The position numbers and the translations under genes are program-made. A DNA stretch of 64,000 nt, taken from the NCBI GenBank assembly GCA_029261835.1, contig JAJDAO010000102.1, forward strand, positions 59,838-123,837. Reading direction: 5' to 3'. This DNA comes from Deltaproteobacteria bacterium. Lineage in GTDB: Bacteria > Myxococcota_A > UBA9160 > UBA4427. Shown in pieces: positions 16,149 to 24,556 of this stretch; positions within the stretch are counted from its first letter, which is position 1, and every line of letters begins with the position of its first letter. Below the pieces are notes generated by a model. That model worked only from the letters and a program-made list of their open reading frames with translations, searched no databases and was not told the origin of the DNA.

Positions 16149-17330
16149 GTGAATGAGGTAGTCATCGTCGATGCTTGCCGTTCGGCTGTAGGCAAGAAAG
16201 AGGGATCGCTGGGTCGTGTGCATCCAACGGATACGCTTGGTGAAGTCATGACCAAGCTGTTGGAACGCAGTGGCCTGAAGACGAACCAGGTCGATCAGGT
16301 GGTCGGGGGTTGCATCAACAAGCTCGGAGCCCAGGGCATGAACGTCATTCGCACGGCGTGGCTGGCTCACGGGGGTACCGAGAAGACCCCGTGTATTACG
16401 GTCGATGCGCAGTGCGGGTCCTCCCAGGAGGCTGTCATGCTGGCCCAAAGCCTCATCAAGTCGGGCATGGCAGAGGCGGTCATGGCCTGCGGCGTCGAGA
16501 ATATGTCGCGGCTCAGGATCGGGTCCGATTCCGTCGGATTGCCGAAGGAATACGGCAAGCCGGTCTCGCGTAGCTACTTCGAGCACTTCGAGTTCGCCAG
16601 CCAGTTCGAAGGGGCGGAGCGCGTGGCGCAGAAGTATCAGGTCACTCGTCAGGATGCGGACAACTTCGGTCTCGCGTCCCAAGAGCGCGCGGCCCGGGCG
16701 GTGAGTGAAGGGCGTTTCAAGAGTCAGATCATTCCCCTGGAAGTCCCGGTGTTCGACGAAGCCGGGAATCGCACGGAAGAGACGAAAGTGTTCGACCAGG
16801 ACGAGATTCTCAGGGATACGAGCCTCGAAGCACTCGCTCGTTTGAAGCCCGTTGCGCGTGAAGACGGGATTCACACGGCCGGCACGTCTTCACAGATTGC
16901 CGATGGCGCGGCTGCGGTTCTGCTGATGAGTTCGAACAGGGCGGGCGAGCTGGGTTTGAAGCCGATGGCGAAAGTGGTGGAAACGGCTCTGGTCGGCTGC
17001 GATCCCGTGTTGATGCTGGAAGGACCGATCCCGGCGACCGAGAAGCTGCTGGAAGCATCGGGCCTTTCCATTGACGACATCAGCGTGTTCGAGGTGAATG
17101 AAGCGTTTGCGTCCGTTGTCTTGTCATGGGCCAAGAGCGTCGGCGCGGACATGGAGAAGGTCAATCCGAACGGAGGGGCCATCGCCCTCGGACACCCTCT
17201 GGGAGCCACCGGTTGCTTCCTGATCACGAAGGCGGTTCACGAGTTGCAGCGCATCCAGGGCGCGTACGGTCTGGTCAGCATGTGTTGTGGCGGTGGCCTG
17301 GGGACGGGTACGCTGGTTCAGAGGGTGTAA
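16149..17330 (+). CDS. Thiolase (acetyl-CoA acetyltransferase family)
   Basis: 393 residues. The acylation Cys is in TVDAQCGSSQEAV, the catalytic His in GGAIALGHPLGATG, and the second Cys in MCCGGGLGTG. NEAFA is also present. It condenses or cleaves acyl-CoA. The SRSYFEHFEFASQFEGAERVA loop is longer than in the acetoacetyl-CoA thiolase PhaA, which suggests a longer or unusual acyl substrate. The GTG at 16149 follows GGGGGATA. An alpha/beta hydrolase follows on the same strand after 126 bp. Confidence 0.9.
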   Translation: MNEVVIVDACRSAVGKKEGSLGRVHPTDTLGEVMTKLLERSGLKTNQVDQVVGGCINKLGAQGMNVIRTAWLAHGGTEKTPCITVDAQCGSSQEAVMLAQSLIKSGMAEAVMACGVENMSRLRIGSDSVGLPKEYGKPVSRSYFEHFEFASQFEGAERVAQKYQVTRQDADNFGLASQERAARAVSEGRFKSQIIPLEVPVFDEAGNRTEETKVFDQDEILRDTSLEALARLKPVAREDGIHTAGTSSQIADGAAAVLLMSSNRAGELGLKPMAKVVETALVGCDPVLMLEGPIPATEKLLEASGLSIDDISVFEVNEAFASVVLSWAKSVGADMEKVNPNGGAIALGHPLGATGCFLITKAVHELQRIQGAYGLVSMCCGGGLGTGTLVQRV

Positions 17331-17456
17331 CGACGGAACGACTCTGCGAGTGATACAGGGCATCTGACCTTCTCTGGCCACGATTCTCTGCACCCAGTTG
17401 ACACCTGCCAGAGCAAGAGTGCCGGCATCATACACCACATGGAGTAATGTCCGCCG

Positions 17457-18323
17457 ATGAGCGACCGATTCGATCCTGCGAGTGGGGACCTCGAGGTCGG
17501 GAGGGGCGTGCGCGGCGAGGCTCGCGTCGACGGCGTGCGGATCGTCCACGAAAGCTGGGGAACGGGCCCGGCGCTCGTCTGTTGCCACGCCTTCGGCGTG
17601 AATCGGTCCATGTGGAAGCTGCAGCTCGCGCGCTTTGCACGTGCGCACCGCGTTGTCACATTCGACCAGCGCGGCAGTGGCGAGTCGGATCACCCCGTTC
17701 CGGCCGCTGGCCAAGAGAATCCGTACACCATCGACACCTTCGCGGAGGATCTCCGGGGCGTCCTGGATGACCTCGGAATTGAGAGCGCGCGGATACTCGG
17801 CTTCTCCATGGGGGGAGCGACGGCTCTTCGGTTCGCGACGCAGTGGCCGGAGCGCGTGGAGGGGCTCGTACTGGCCTCGACGATGGCATCGCGGCTGCCG
17901 GACGAGATCATCGAGCGCGCCAAGGCGGTCGAGCAGGTACTGTCCCGCGACGGGGTGCGGGCGGCCTATCGATTCTACTTTGGCGGGCCCCTCTTCAAGG
18001 GCGTCCAGCGGGAGAGCCGGCTCGAGCCCGAGGTCGAGGCATGGGCTGCGAGCGCAACCCCGCACGGCTTCAGCGGTGCCTACGGTGTCACCATCGATCG
18101 ACCTTCCATGGTCGCCGAGCTGCATCGCATCCAGGCGCCCACGTTGATTCTGGTGGGTGAACGCGATGCGCTCTACCTCGAGGATGCGGAGCTGATGGCG
18201 CACCGCATCCCGGGGGCGCATAAGGTAGTCGTGAAGGGCGTGGGACATGCCATGAACATAGAGGCGCCGGAGGTCTTCGCAGAGGAGGTCATGCGGTTCT
18301 TCGCCTCCGCCGGGCGTTGTTGA
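17457..18323 (+). CDS. Alpha/beta hydrolase
   Basis: 288 residues. GFSMGGATA is the nucleophile elbow (Ser), RDALYLEDAELMA carries the acid region and GVGHAMNIEAPEVF the catalytic His. VVTFDQRGSGESD is the typical oxyanion-region strand. It resembles 3-oxoadipate enol-lactonase/non-heme peroxidase-like hydrolases, but the substrate cannot be assigned. ATG at 17457. Confidence 0.88.
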   Translation: MSDRFDPASGDLEVGRGVRGEARVDGVRIVHESWGTGPALVCCHAFGVNRSMWKLQLARFARAHRVVTFDQRGSGESDHPVPAAGQENPYTIDTFAEDLRGVLDDLGIESARILGFSMGGATALRFATQWPERVEGLVLASTMASRLPDEIIERAKAVEQVLSRDGVRAAYRFYFGGPLFKGVQRESRLEPEVEAWAASATPHGFSGAYGVTIDRPSMVAELHRIQAPTLILVGERDALYLEDAELMAHRIPGAHKVVVKGVGHAMNIEAPEVFAEEVMRFFASAGRC

Positions 18324-18372
18324 ACGGCTCGAAGATGACGTCGGGCAGACACGCGAGACGCCGCGCCCTCCC

Positions 18373-18987
18373 CTACGCGGCCTTCCTCGCGCGGATCGAG
18401 TCCGCGACGCGCCCCTGGGTGACCAGGATCCGGCCGTCGGGCAGCGCGACCACCACGGGCCCGTTGAGATTCCAGGTGAGCTGCGCGTCGAGGCCGCCGC
18501 GCACGGGCACCCCCGTCAGACGTGCCATCATCATCAGCAGAGTGAGACCATTGGTGGCGGACGACCGACACCGCAGTGCACCCTGGAGCCCGCGGTACAT
18601 GCTCGGGTCGAGCTTCTTCTGACTGGCGGCGCCACAGGTGCCGAGCAGGATCCCAGGCCCGTCCGGCTTCATGTAGGGCTTCAGCTGGGCGAAGTCACCC
18701 ACCGTCAGCGGCGTCAGACCGGTGCCGAGGTCGATGGATCCCGCGTTGCCGTGCGTATTGACGAGCAGCTGCGAGAGGTTGCCCGGCCGCTTCGCCGCCG
18801 TCTTGGCCGCGGCGACCACCTGCCCAACCGACATGCGGTCGTTGACGACGACGTGCTGAATCTGCGAATCGGGGATCTTGCGGTGAAACGGCGCCTTCCT
18901 GTAGTACCACGGCTGGATGGCCGCGTTGAGCTTCGCGTTCGCTGAGGCGCTTCCGGCCACGTACTGGTTGTGCAGATAGACGATCAT
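18373..18987 (-). CDS. Possible caspase-like (clan CD) protein
   Basis: 204 residues, no signal peptide. LSQLLVNTHGNAGSIDLG puts a His-Gly at 79-80 after a hydrophobic strand, and GILLGTCGAA puts a Cys at 118 after a second strand. This order and spacing resemble the His/Cys dyad of caspase/CHAT-type peptidases. The rest is unfamiliar, with many basic residues. The ATG at 18987 has GGGAGGT upstream. It stands alone, convergent to the hydrolase. A peptidase role is inferred only from the dyad. Confidence 0.65.
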   Translation of the reverse strand: MIVYLHNQYVAGSASANAKLNAAIQPWYYRKAPFHRKIPDSQIQHVVVNDRMSVGQVVAAAKTAAKRPGNLSQLLVNTHGNAGSIDLGTGLTPLTVGDFAQLKPYMKPDGPGILLGTCGAASQKKLDPSMYRGLQGALRCRSSATNGLTLLMMMARLTGVPVRGGLDAQLTWNLNGPVVVALPDGRILVTQGRVADSIRARKAA

Positions 18988-19266
18988 GCCACGACCTCCC
19001 CGACCACCCGACCCGCGACGACCACCTCTCCGAGTAGCTCTCGGGTCGCGAGGGGTATCTGCGGAGTAGGTGCCGGTGGCGACGGAAAAGGTGGGAGAAA
19101 CGTGGGGGGGCGGCGACGACTGTCGCATACGGCTGCTTCGCGAGAAGCTACGCTAAAGGAAGATGGCCGGCTTGATCTGTGAGATCACACTCGCGTGCCT
19201 TAAGCTGAGAGACACCTTGGTATCTCGAGGAGAGCCTCGATCGGGCGGGAATGGAAAGAAGCGCGA

Positions 19267-20697
19267 ATGAAGAGCCTCGCTGAACTTCGGCACACCAAGA
19301 TCGTAGCCACACTGGGTCCCGCTTCGAGCGATGCGGACACGATGGCGGCCATGGTCGAGGCGGGTGTCAGCGTCTTCCGCATCAACAGCTCGCACGGAAC
19401 CCAAGAGCTTCGAATCGAGCTGATGGAGCGTGTCCTCGAGGTCCGCGAGCAACTTCGGCGTCCGGTCGGCCTACTCGTCGATCTACAGGGTCCGCGGATC
19501 CGAGTCGGAGATCTTCCAAGGCCCCGTGAGCTCGCGGAGGGTTCAAGAATCGTCCTGAGCCACGAGTCGGACATCGCCCCCGACGAGATTCCGACGACAT
19601 ACGAAGCACTGGCGACCGATGTCCGATCCGGAGACCGCATTCTCATGGACGACGGGCTGTTGGAGATCCGGGTGGAGTCGAGCGACGGGCGACGGGTGGT
19701 CGGAAGCGTGATCAGCGGCGGGCTGCTCCGAAGTCACAAGGGAATCAATCTTCCGGGTGTCGAGGTCTCGGCACCCACCCTTACCGACAAGGACCGTCAG
19801 GATCTCGAGACGGCCGCAAGCTCTGGCGCGGACTTCATCGGGCTTTCCTTCGTCAGAAGCGAGAGAGACATCGATGCCGTGCGGCGTCTGCTGCCCAAGC
19901 ACATCCGGATCGTCGCCAAGATCGAGCTCGCCAAGGCCCTCGAATCACTGGACGGAATCGTGCGAGCGGCGGATTCCATCATGGTCGCGCGCGGTGATCT
20001 CGGGGTCGAGCTTCCTTTCGAAGAAGTTCCGATGGCCCAGAAACGCGTGATTTCTCGAGCCAACCGGCTGGGCCGGCCGGTCATCACCGCGACGCAGATG
20101 CTGGAGTCGATGGTCGAGAATCCACGACCGACCCGTGCCGAAGCGTCCGACGTGGCGAACGCGGTGCTGGACGGCACCGATGCCGTCATGCTCTCGGCCG
20201 AGACCTCCATCGGCTCACGACCCATCGCAGCAGTCGAGGCCATGGCGAGGATAGCCGCCCGAGCGGAGCGCTCGACATCCGCGACCCCCGCCCCGCGCGC
20301 CCCGCGACAGGAGCGGGAGTTCAGCAGCCGCAAGCCTTCGGTCCCCGAGGCCATTGCTGTGGCCACGGTCGTTGCGGCCGACCTGCTCGAAACCCCGTTG
20401 ATCTGTTGCCTCACCAGCAGCGGCTTCACGGCTCGCCAGATCGCCGCCGCTCGCCCCACTCGTCCCATTGTTGGCATGACGCCCGATCCGAACACGTACC
20501 AGCAGATGACGCTGTCCTGGGGCGTCACCCCGGCGCTGGTTGCTTGGCAGCCTTCATATGAGGCCATGCTGGCGACGGTGCGCAAGTCGCTCGTCTCGCT
20601 GGGCTACGCGTGCGCGGGCGATACCTTGCTCATGACGGCCGGAACACCCTTTGCAGTTCCGGGAACCACCAACCTGCTCCAGATCGAGACTGTTTGA
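19267..20697 (+). CDS. pyk: Pyruvate kinase
   Basis: 476 residues. The N-terminal TKIVATLGPAS, FRINSSHG, the Mg/K site with VAKIEL and MVARGDLGVELPFEEVP, and TATQMLESM are all in place, followed by a C-terminal allosteric domain with LTSSGFTARQIAAARP. It makes pyruvate and ATP from phosphoenolpyruvate. One small deviation is NSSHG where most have NFSHG. The ATG at 19267 follows GGAAAGAAGCGCGA. Confidence 0.95.
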   Translation: MKSLAELRHTKIVATLGPASSDADTMAAMVEAGVSVFRINSSHGTQELRIELMERVLEVREQLRRPVGLLVDLQGPRIRVGDLPRPRELAEGSRIVLSHESDIAPDEIPTTYEALATDVRSGDRILMDDGLLEIRVESSDGRRVVGSVISGGLLRSHKGINLPGVEVSAPTLTDKDRQDLETAASSGADFIGLSFVRSERDIDAVRRLLPKHIRIVAKIELAKALESLDGIVRAADSIMVARGDLGVELPFEEVPMAQKRVISRANRLGRPVITATQMLESMVENPRPTRAEASDVANAVLDGTDAVMLSAETSIGSRPIAAVEAMARIAARAERSTSATPAPRAPRQEREFSSRKPSVPEAIAVATVVAADLLETPLICCLTSSGFTARQIAAARPTRPIVGMTPDPNTYQQMTLSWGVTPALVAWQPSYEAMLATVRKSLVSLGYACAGDTLLMTAGTPFAVPGTTNLLQIETV

Positions 20698-20735
20698 CCA
20701 GCATCGCGCACGCCGGCCCGCGATCTTCAGGTTGC

Positions 20736-23354
20736 CTACGCGCGCTCCCCTAACCGGAGGCGCCTCCACCAGACGTAGCCTGTGCCAGAGAGGACCGCGA
20801 ACACGAGGATGAGTCCCGGGAGCGAGAGCGCCGGGACGTAGACAGGCGGAGTCTGAGTCAAACCCGGATCGTTGACGACCGCGTCGGTCAGAGCAGCGTC
20901 GACGGCCATCTCGCTTCCGCTGGAGAAAGCGTTCACGCCATTGCTCTGCAGCGTCGCATCGCCGTTGATCGCGGCCGCGACCGCTTGTGCGATGTCCGTC
21001 GCAGTCTGACCCGCGACCGTGATGATCTGCAGCGCCACGCCGTCCACGGTGAACTCAATGGTGTATCCACCCACCGCCGTCCCGCCAAATCCCCAGATGT
21101 CCTCCAACTCGCAGGTCGCCGAACAGCCGTCGAGCGAGATGGTGCTGCCATCGTCGCACGCCTCGCCCGTCTGCAGGGATCCATTGCCGCAGTCGGGGTT
21201 TCCGATTCCGAACTCGAAGTGAGCGAGGTTCAGATCGACGGGACCGCTCTGGTTCTTCACGGCGATCTCCCAGGTGGCGATGGCGACGTACGAGGTCCCT
21301 CCCACGACCGTCACCGGCATGTTGCTCAACGCGGCGTGAGGCAACGGCGCGCCCGAGCCGATGTTCGTGAGAAGCGTGTAGCTCCCGTTCTTGGGGGGAA
21401 GCAGGCACGAAATGGGGTCGGCCACGGTCAGCATGTCCCCCACGTTCTCGTACACGCACATTTCGGCCCTTACGAAGTCGCTGGCTCCCAGGACGGCCTT
21501 GCTGGATCTGATGTCGAAGCTCGCGTTGAAAGTACGCGTTCCACTAAGGCTGCTCACGAACGGGACGTGGAGCGTGATCTTGAGGTCCGCCGTCCCGTTG
21601 TTCGATCCCGGCGGATCGAGGTCCGTTTGAGCGAGCCCGATCCAGGAACGCGGAACGAGTAGTTCGAAGTCGCCGGACCCGTTCGTGGTCCATCCGGCCC
21701 CGGCGACCGCACCGCTCACCCCGAGTCCCATATCGAGCTGGGTGCCGACGTAGCTCAGCGGAGAACTCGGCGCGGCGGGTAGATCCTGCAGGGGGGTACC
21801 CACGTAGCTCGTTCCGAAGATGATCGGATCGGACGTTCCGAAGCCGTTGATGTGAACGCCAGAGATCAGCGGGCCTGGAACGAACAAGGGGGTCCCCAGG
21901 TAGGAGACGATTCCCCCGAACGTGATGATCAGGGGGTCCACCGTGGTCTGCTCTACGCGGGTGTTGTTCGAGAGATCCGGATCGAACTCGCCCGATCGAA
22001 GAGTAGCGGTGACGGAGAGGTCGGTCGCGAAGTTCGGAGCGGTCACGGTGAGGTCGACGACGCCGCCGGAGCCCGCAGGAACACCTTGGGAGCAGGTCAC
22101 CACCGGCAGCGCGGACGTGTTGCAGCCGAAGCCATTGTCTGTGACGAAGGTGACCGCCCACGGGAGTATCACCGTGAGGACCGCGGCTGCGGCGTTGTTC
22201 GGCCCCGAATTGAAGACGTCGAAGCTGTAGGTGAGGGTTCCGCCGGCCCCGACCGGGTCGACGTCATCGGACACGACGAGGTCGAGATCGGCCGTCGACG
22301 TGGAAGTGAGCGTCGGGTTGAAGTACCAGTTTATGGTGTCGTTGAAGCCAATCGCGGCGGAGGACACACTGCGGTGATCCCCGCCGATGGAGGTCGTTCC
22401 AGCCGTGCAGCCCGCGAAGCCCAGGGCGTTGTCCGTCTCGATCACGACCTGACAGCCGGTCGTAAGGCCGAGGTAATTCAGCACCAAGTTGTAGTCGTCG
22501 GCCGTTCCTGCGGTCTCGTCGATCCCGCTCATGGCGTAGAGCAGCGTCGCCACATCATCGTGGACGAGGCGTCGCTGCTCTTCGTCGTCCGGCTGGCCCT
22601 GCTGCATCACGACCTCGGTGTTGACGTGCAGCAGGGCTTCGGCCACGTCCCGATCTCCGTTCGCGGCGAAGAGGTCCAGCCCGGGTAGCAAGGCGGTGTT
22701 GCGGAAGTAGCTCGTGGTCTCGACCGGAGCTACCAGGGTGAAGGGATCGTTGGTGGCGTTGAACCAGTGGAGGTTGATGTCATCGCCGCGCACGTCGTCG
22801 CGCGAGCCCCTGATGGCGTCGGCACCACTGGCGAGGTTGAAGACGGCGTTGCCCCCGGTCGTCGTCTTGGTGTAGTCCCGGTCTGCCCGGGCGACTCCAG
22901 ACTCCGTCGCCAGGTTGACGTGGTGGAGGCCGACGCAGTGGCCGATCTCGTGGACCAAAGTGGATTCGATGTCGAACACGAACATCATGGACCAGGGGAT
23001 CGCGTTGTGCTCATCGGAGAAGAGGTTGCCGGTGGTCGGAATGCGTTCGTTCCAGGTGCGAATCGCGTTCTGGACGGGGATCACCATCAGCGCCGCATCC
23101 GTCATCGCCGGGTCGATACAGACCGAAACGTTGAGGTTGCCGCCGCCCCCGGTATAGCCGAGTGGGTGGGTCACGACGTCCACGCCCCAGACATCGCCAG
23201 CGAAGATGAAGGCTCCAGCTCTCGCGCTCCCCTCAGTCGCGAGGAGGGTCAGCAGCGCCAGCGCCAGAGCAGTGGCCCGCGTCCCGACAACACGGTCCGG
23301 CCCCGCTCTCCCGCCGGCCGCCTGGCACGACGCCTGTCGCTGCGCGAACGTCAA
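20736..23354 (-). CDS. Secreted matrixin-like metalloprotease with DUF11, shared C-domain and Cys-rich repeat
   Basis: 872 residues. After a signal segment comes a zinc site HEIGHCVGLHH (residues 135-145, HExxHxxGxxH), as in matrixin/metzincin peptidases. Around 360-470 is a DUF11-like domain (DDVDPVGAGGTLTYSFDVFNSGPN). Around 475-725 is a domain starting FGGIVSYLGTPLFVPGPL that is shared with the two giant proteins in this window. Then comes a Myxococcus-type repeat CGNGSLQTGEACDDG and finally LPGLILVFAVLSGTG with WWRRLR, a sorting-type tail. The TTG start at 23354 follows AGGGGACAG and is not certain. A 27-bp gap separates it from the upstream exported protein, likely in one operon. Confidence 0.82.
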   Translation of the reverse strand: MTFAQRQASCQAAGGRAGPDRVVGTRATALALALLTLLATEGSARAGAFIFAGDVWGVDVVTHPLGYTGGGGNLNVSVCIDPAMTDAALMVIPVQNAIRTWNERIPTTGNLFSDEHNAIPWSMMFVFDIESTLVHEIGHCVGLHHVNLATESGVARADRDYTKTTTGGNAVFNLASGADAIRGSRDDVRGDDINLHWFNATNDPFTLVAPVETTSYFRNTALLPGLDLFAANGDRDVAEALLHVNTEVVMQQGQPDDEEQRRLVHDDVATLLYAMSGIDETAGTADDYNLVLNYLGLTTGCQVVIETDNALGFAGCTAGTTSIGGDHRSVSSAAIGFNDTINWYFNPTLTSTSTADLDLVVSDDVDPVGAGGTLTYSFDVFNSGPNNAAAAVLTVILPWAVTFVTDNGFGCNTSALPVVTCSQGVPAGSGGVVDLTVTAPNFATDLSVTATLRSGEFDPDLSNNTRVEQTTVDPLIITFGGIVSYLGTPLFVPGPLISGVHINGFGTSDPIIFGTSYVGTPLQDLPAAPSSPLSYVGTQLDMGLGVSGAVAGAGWTTNGSGDFELLVPRSWIGLAQTDLDPPGSNNGTADLKITLHVPFVSSLSGTRTFNASFDIRSSKAVLGASDFVRAEMCVYENVGDMLTVADPISCLLPPKNGSYTLLTNIGSGAPLPHAALSNMPVTVVGGTSYVAIATWEIAVKNQSGPVDLNLAHFEFGIGNPDCGNGSLQTGEACDDGSTISLDGCSATCELEDIWGFGGTAVGGYTIEFTVDGVALQIITVAGQTATDIAQAVAAAINGDATLQSNGVNAFSSGSEMAVDAALTDAVVNDPGLTQTPPVYVPALSLPGLILVFAVLSGTGYVWWRRLRLGERA

Positions 23355-23381
23355 GAGCTGTCCCCTATTCTCTGCCAGCTC

Positions 23382-24092
23382 CTACTCATCCTGCGTCGCG
23401 GTCCGCGTCAGATCGGGTCGCTGCATCAACGCCTCGAGCTCCGCCTGGACTGCCGCCAGCTGCTGGAGCTCTCGAAGTTCTGGATTGTGTCGCGCGTCGA
23501 GGCGTGGGCTTCGCCACGTCACCCGCTTGTCCACGGCGCGGTGGCTTGCCGCGCCGTGGGAGCGGTAGCTGCGGAGCCGGAGCTCGATCACGAACGTGGA
23601 CGCATCGAAGGTGCGGACGAGTTCAGTGGTCGCCTCGCCGCGCTGCTCGGCCGCGCGTTGCTCGAGCGCCCGAGCGCGCTTGGCGCCGCGAACGGCGTCG
23701 GCATCGAATTCGACGAACTCGCTTGCGACGAGTGAGCGCAGCATCCGCTGCATCTCGTCGCGTGTGAGCATCAACGTGTACTCGCCCCGGCGCTTCGAAT
23801 AGCTGGGGTAGTGCACCCGCACGCGGCCGTCGCCGTAGACCTGAACCCAACGTCCGGGCTCGCCCTCACCGGCCTCGGACGGATACTCGATCATGGAGAC
23901 GACCAGTGCCGCGGAACCGCGCTCGTAGTCGAAGGCCCGGCCTGCTGGTGCGGCGCCGTCGACCTGCGCAACGCTGGGCGCGCCCGGGAACGCGAGGCCA
24001 AGCGCCGCCACGCACACCAACACCGGCACCCGCAGCGCCCGTCTGCGGGCGCTGGAAGCTCGAACTCGGCACGAGCAGCAAGGAATCGCCAC
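23382..24092 (-). CDS. Exported hypothetical protein
   Basis: About 236 residues with a signal peptide (RRRALRVPVLVCVAALGLAF). The body has RWVQVYGDGRVRVHYPSY and TLMLTRDEMQRMLRSLV, and ends in a charged region with LQQLAAVQAELEALMQR. I do not recognise the family; the pattern suggests a small beta-sheet sensor-like domain. The GTG at 24092 is preferred over a start 73 codons upstream, because the longer form has no plausible export signal. The metalloprotease gene follows closely. Confidence 0.6.
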   Translation of the reverse strand: MAIPCCSCRVRASSARRRALRVPVLVCVAALGLAFPGAPSVAQVDGAAPAGRAFDYERGSAALVVSMIEYPSEAGEGEPGRWVQVYGDGRVRVHYPSYSKRRGEYTLMLTRDEMQRMLRSLVASEFVEFDADAVRGAKRARALEQRAAEQRGEATTELVRTFDASTFVIELRLRSYRSHGAASHRAVDKRVTWRSPRLDARHNPELRELQQLAAVQAELEALMQRPDLTRTATQDE

Positions 24093-24302
24093 TGAAGACG
24101 CAGCCTCCGCCAAAGAGCAACATTGTACTCCTGCGAGTCGACCTGGAGCTGAAAAACGTCGCGTCAGGCTTCCGTGTGGGTCGATTCTATGTCGCTGCGC
24201 GTCTGAGACATAAACCGCGCGCTCCACGGCGTTCTTCGCCATGGCGATGCGGGGAGGTTTCGTTTCGCGGATGCGGAGAAGACCGCGGGCGACGAGGGGG
24301 AA

Positions 24303-24437
24303 GCGCCTCAAGAGCGGCCCCAGCGCGCGAAGATCGATCTGCAGTTTTCGAAGGATGTCCTTTCGTTGCGCGCGAGAATCAGCAACACGTCAGACATCAG
24401 ATTGTGAGAGACTCAGCACCGGTTCGAGCTTGGGCGG
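24303..24437 (+). repeat. Duplicated leader, copy 1
   Basis: About 135 bp closely similar to 30390-30525. Shared blocks include CAGTTTTCGAAG/TAGTTTTCGAAG, CGTTGCGCGC, GAGAGACTCAGCACC and TTCGAGCTTGGGC. Each copy lies shortly before a giant repeat protein (120 and 46 bp), so it is likely a promoter/5' UTR duplicated with the gene. Apart from this, the stretch 24093-24556 holds no gene that I can support. Confidence 0.8.
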
Positions 24438-24556
24438 AGCAGACGCCCATCCCTCGTTCTGGAGGCTTTGTCGATCGGAGGAAATTCTTGCGAATCGCCG
24501 CACGCAGCTCCGCTCATTCCCAAAGCCCCGGGCTCCCGGGGAAGGAACGCTGAAGC

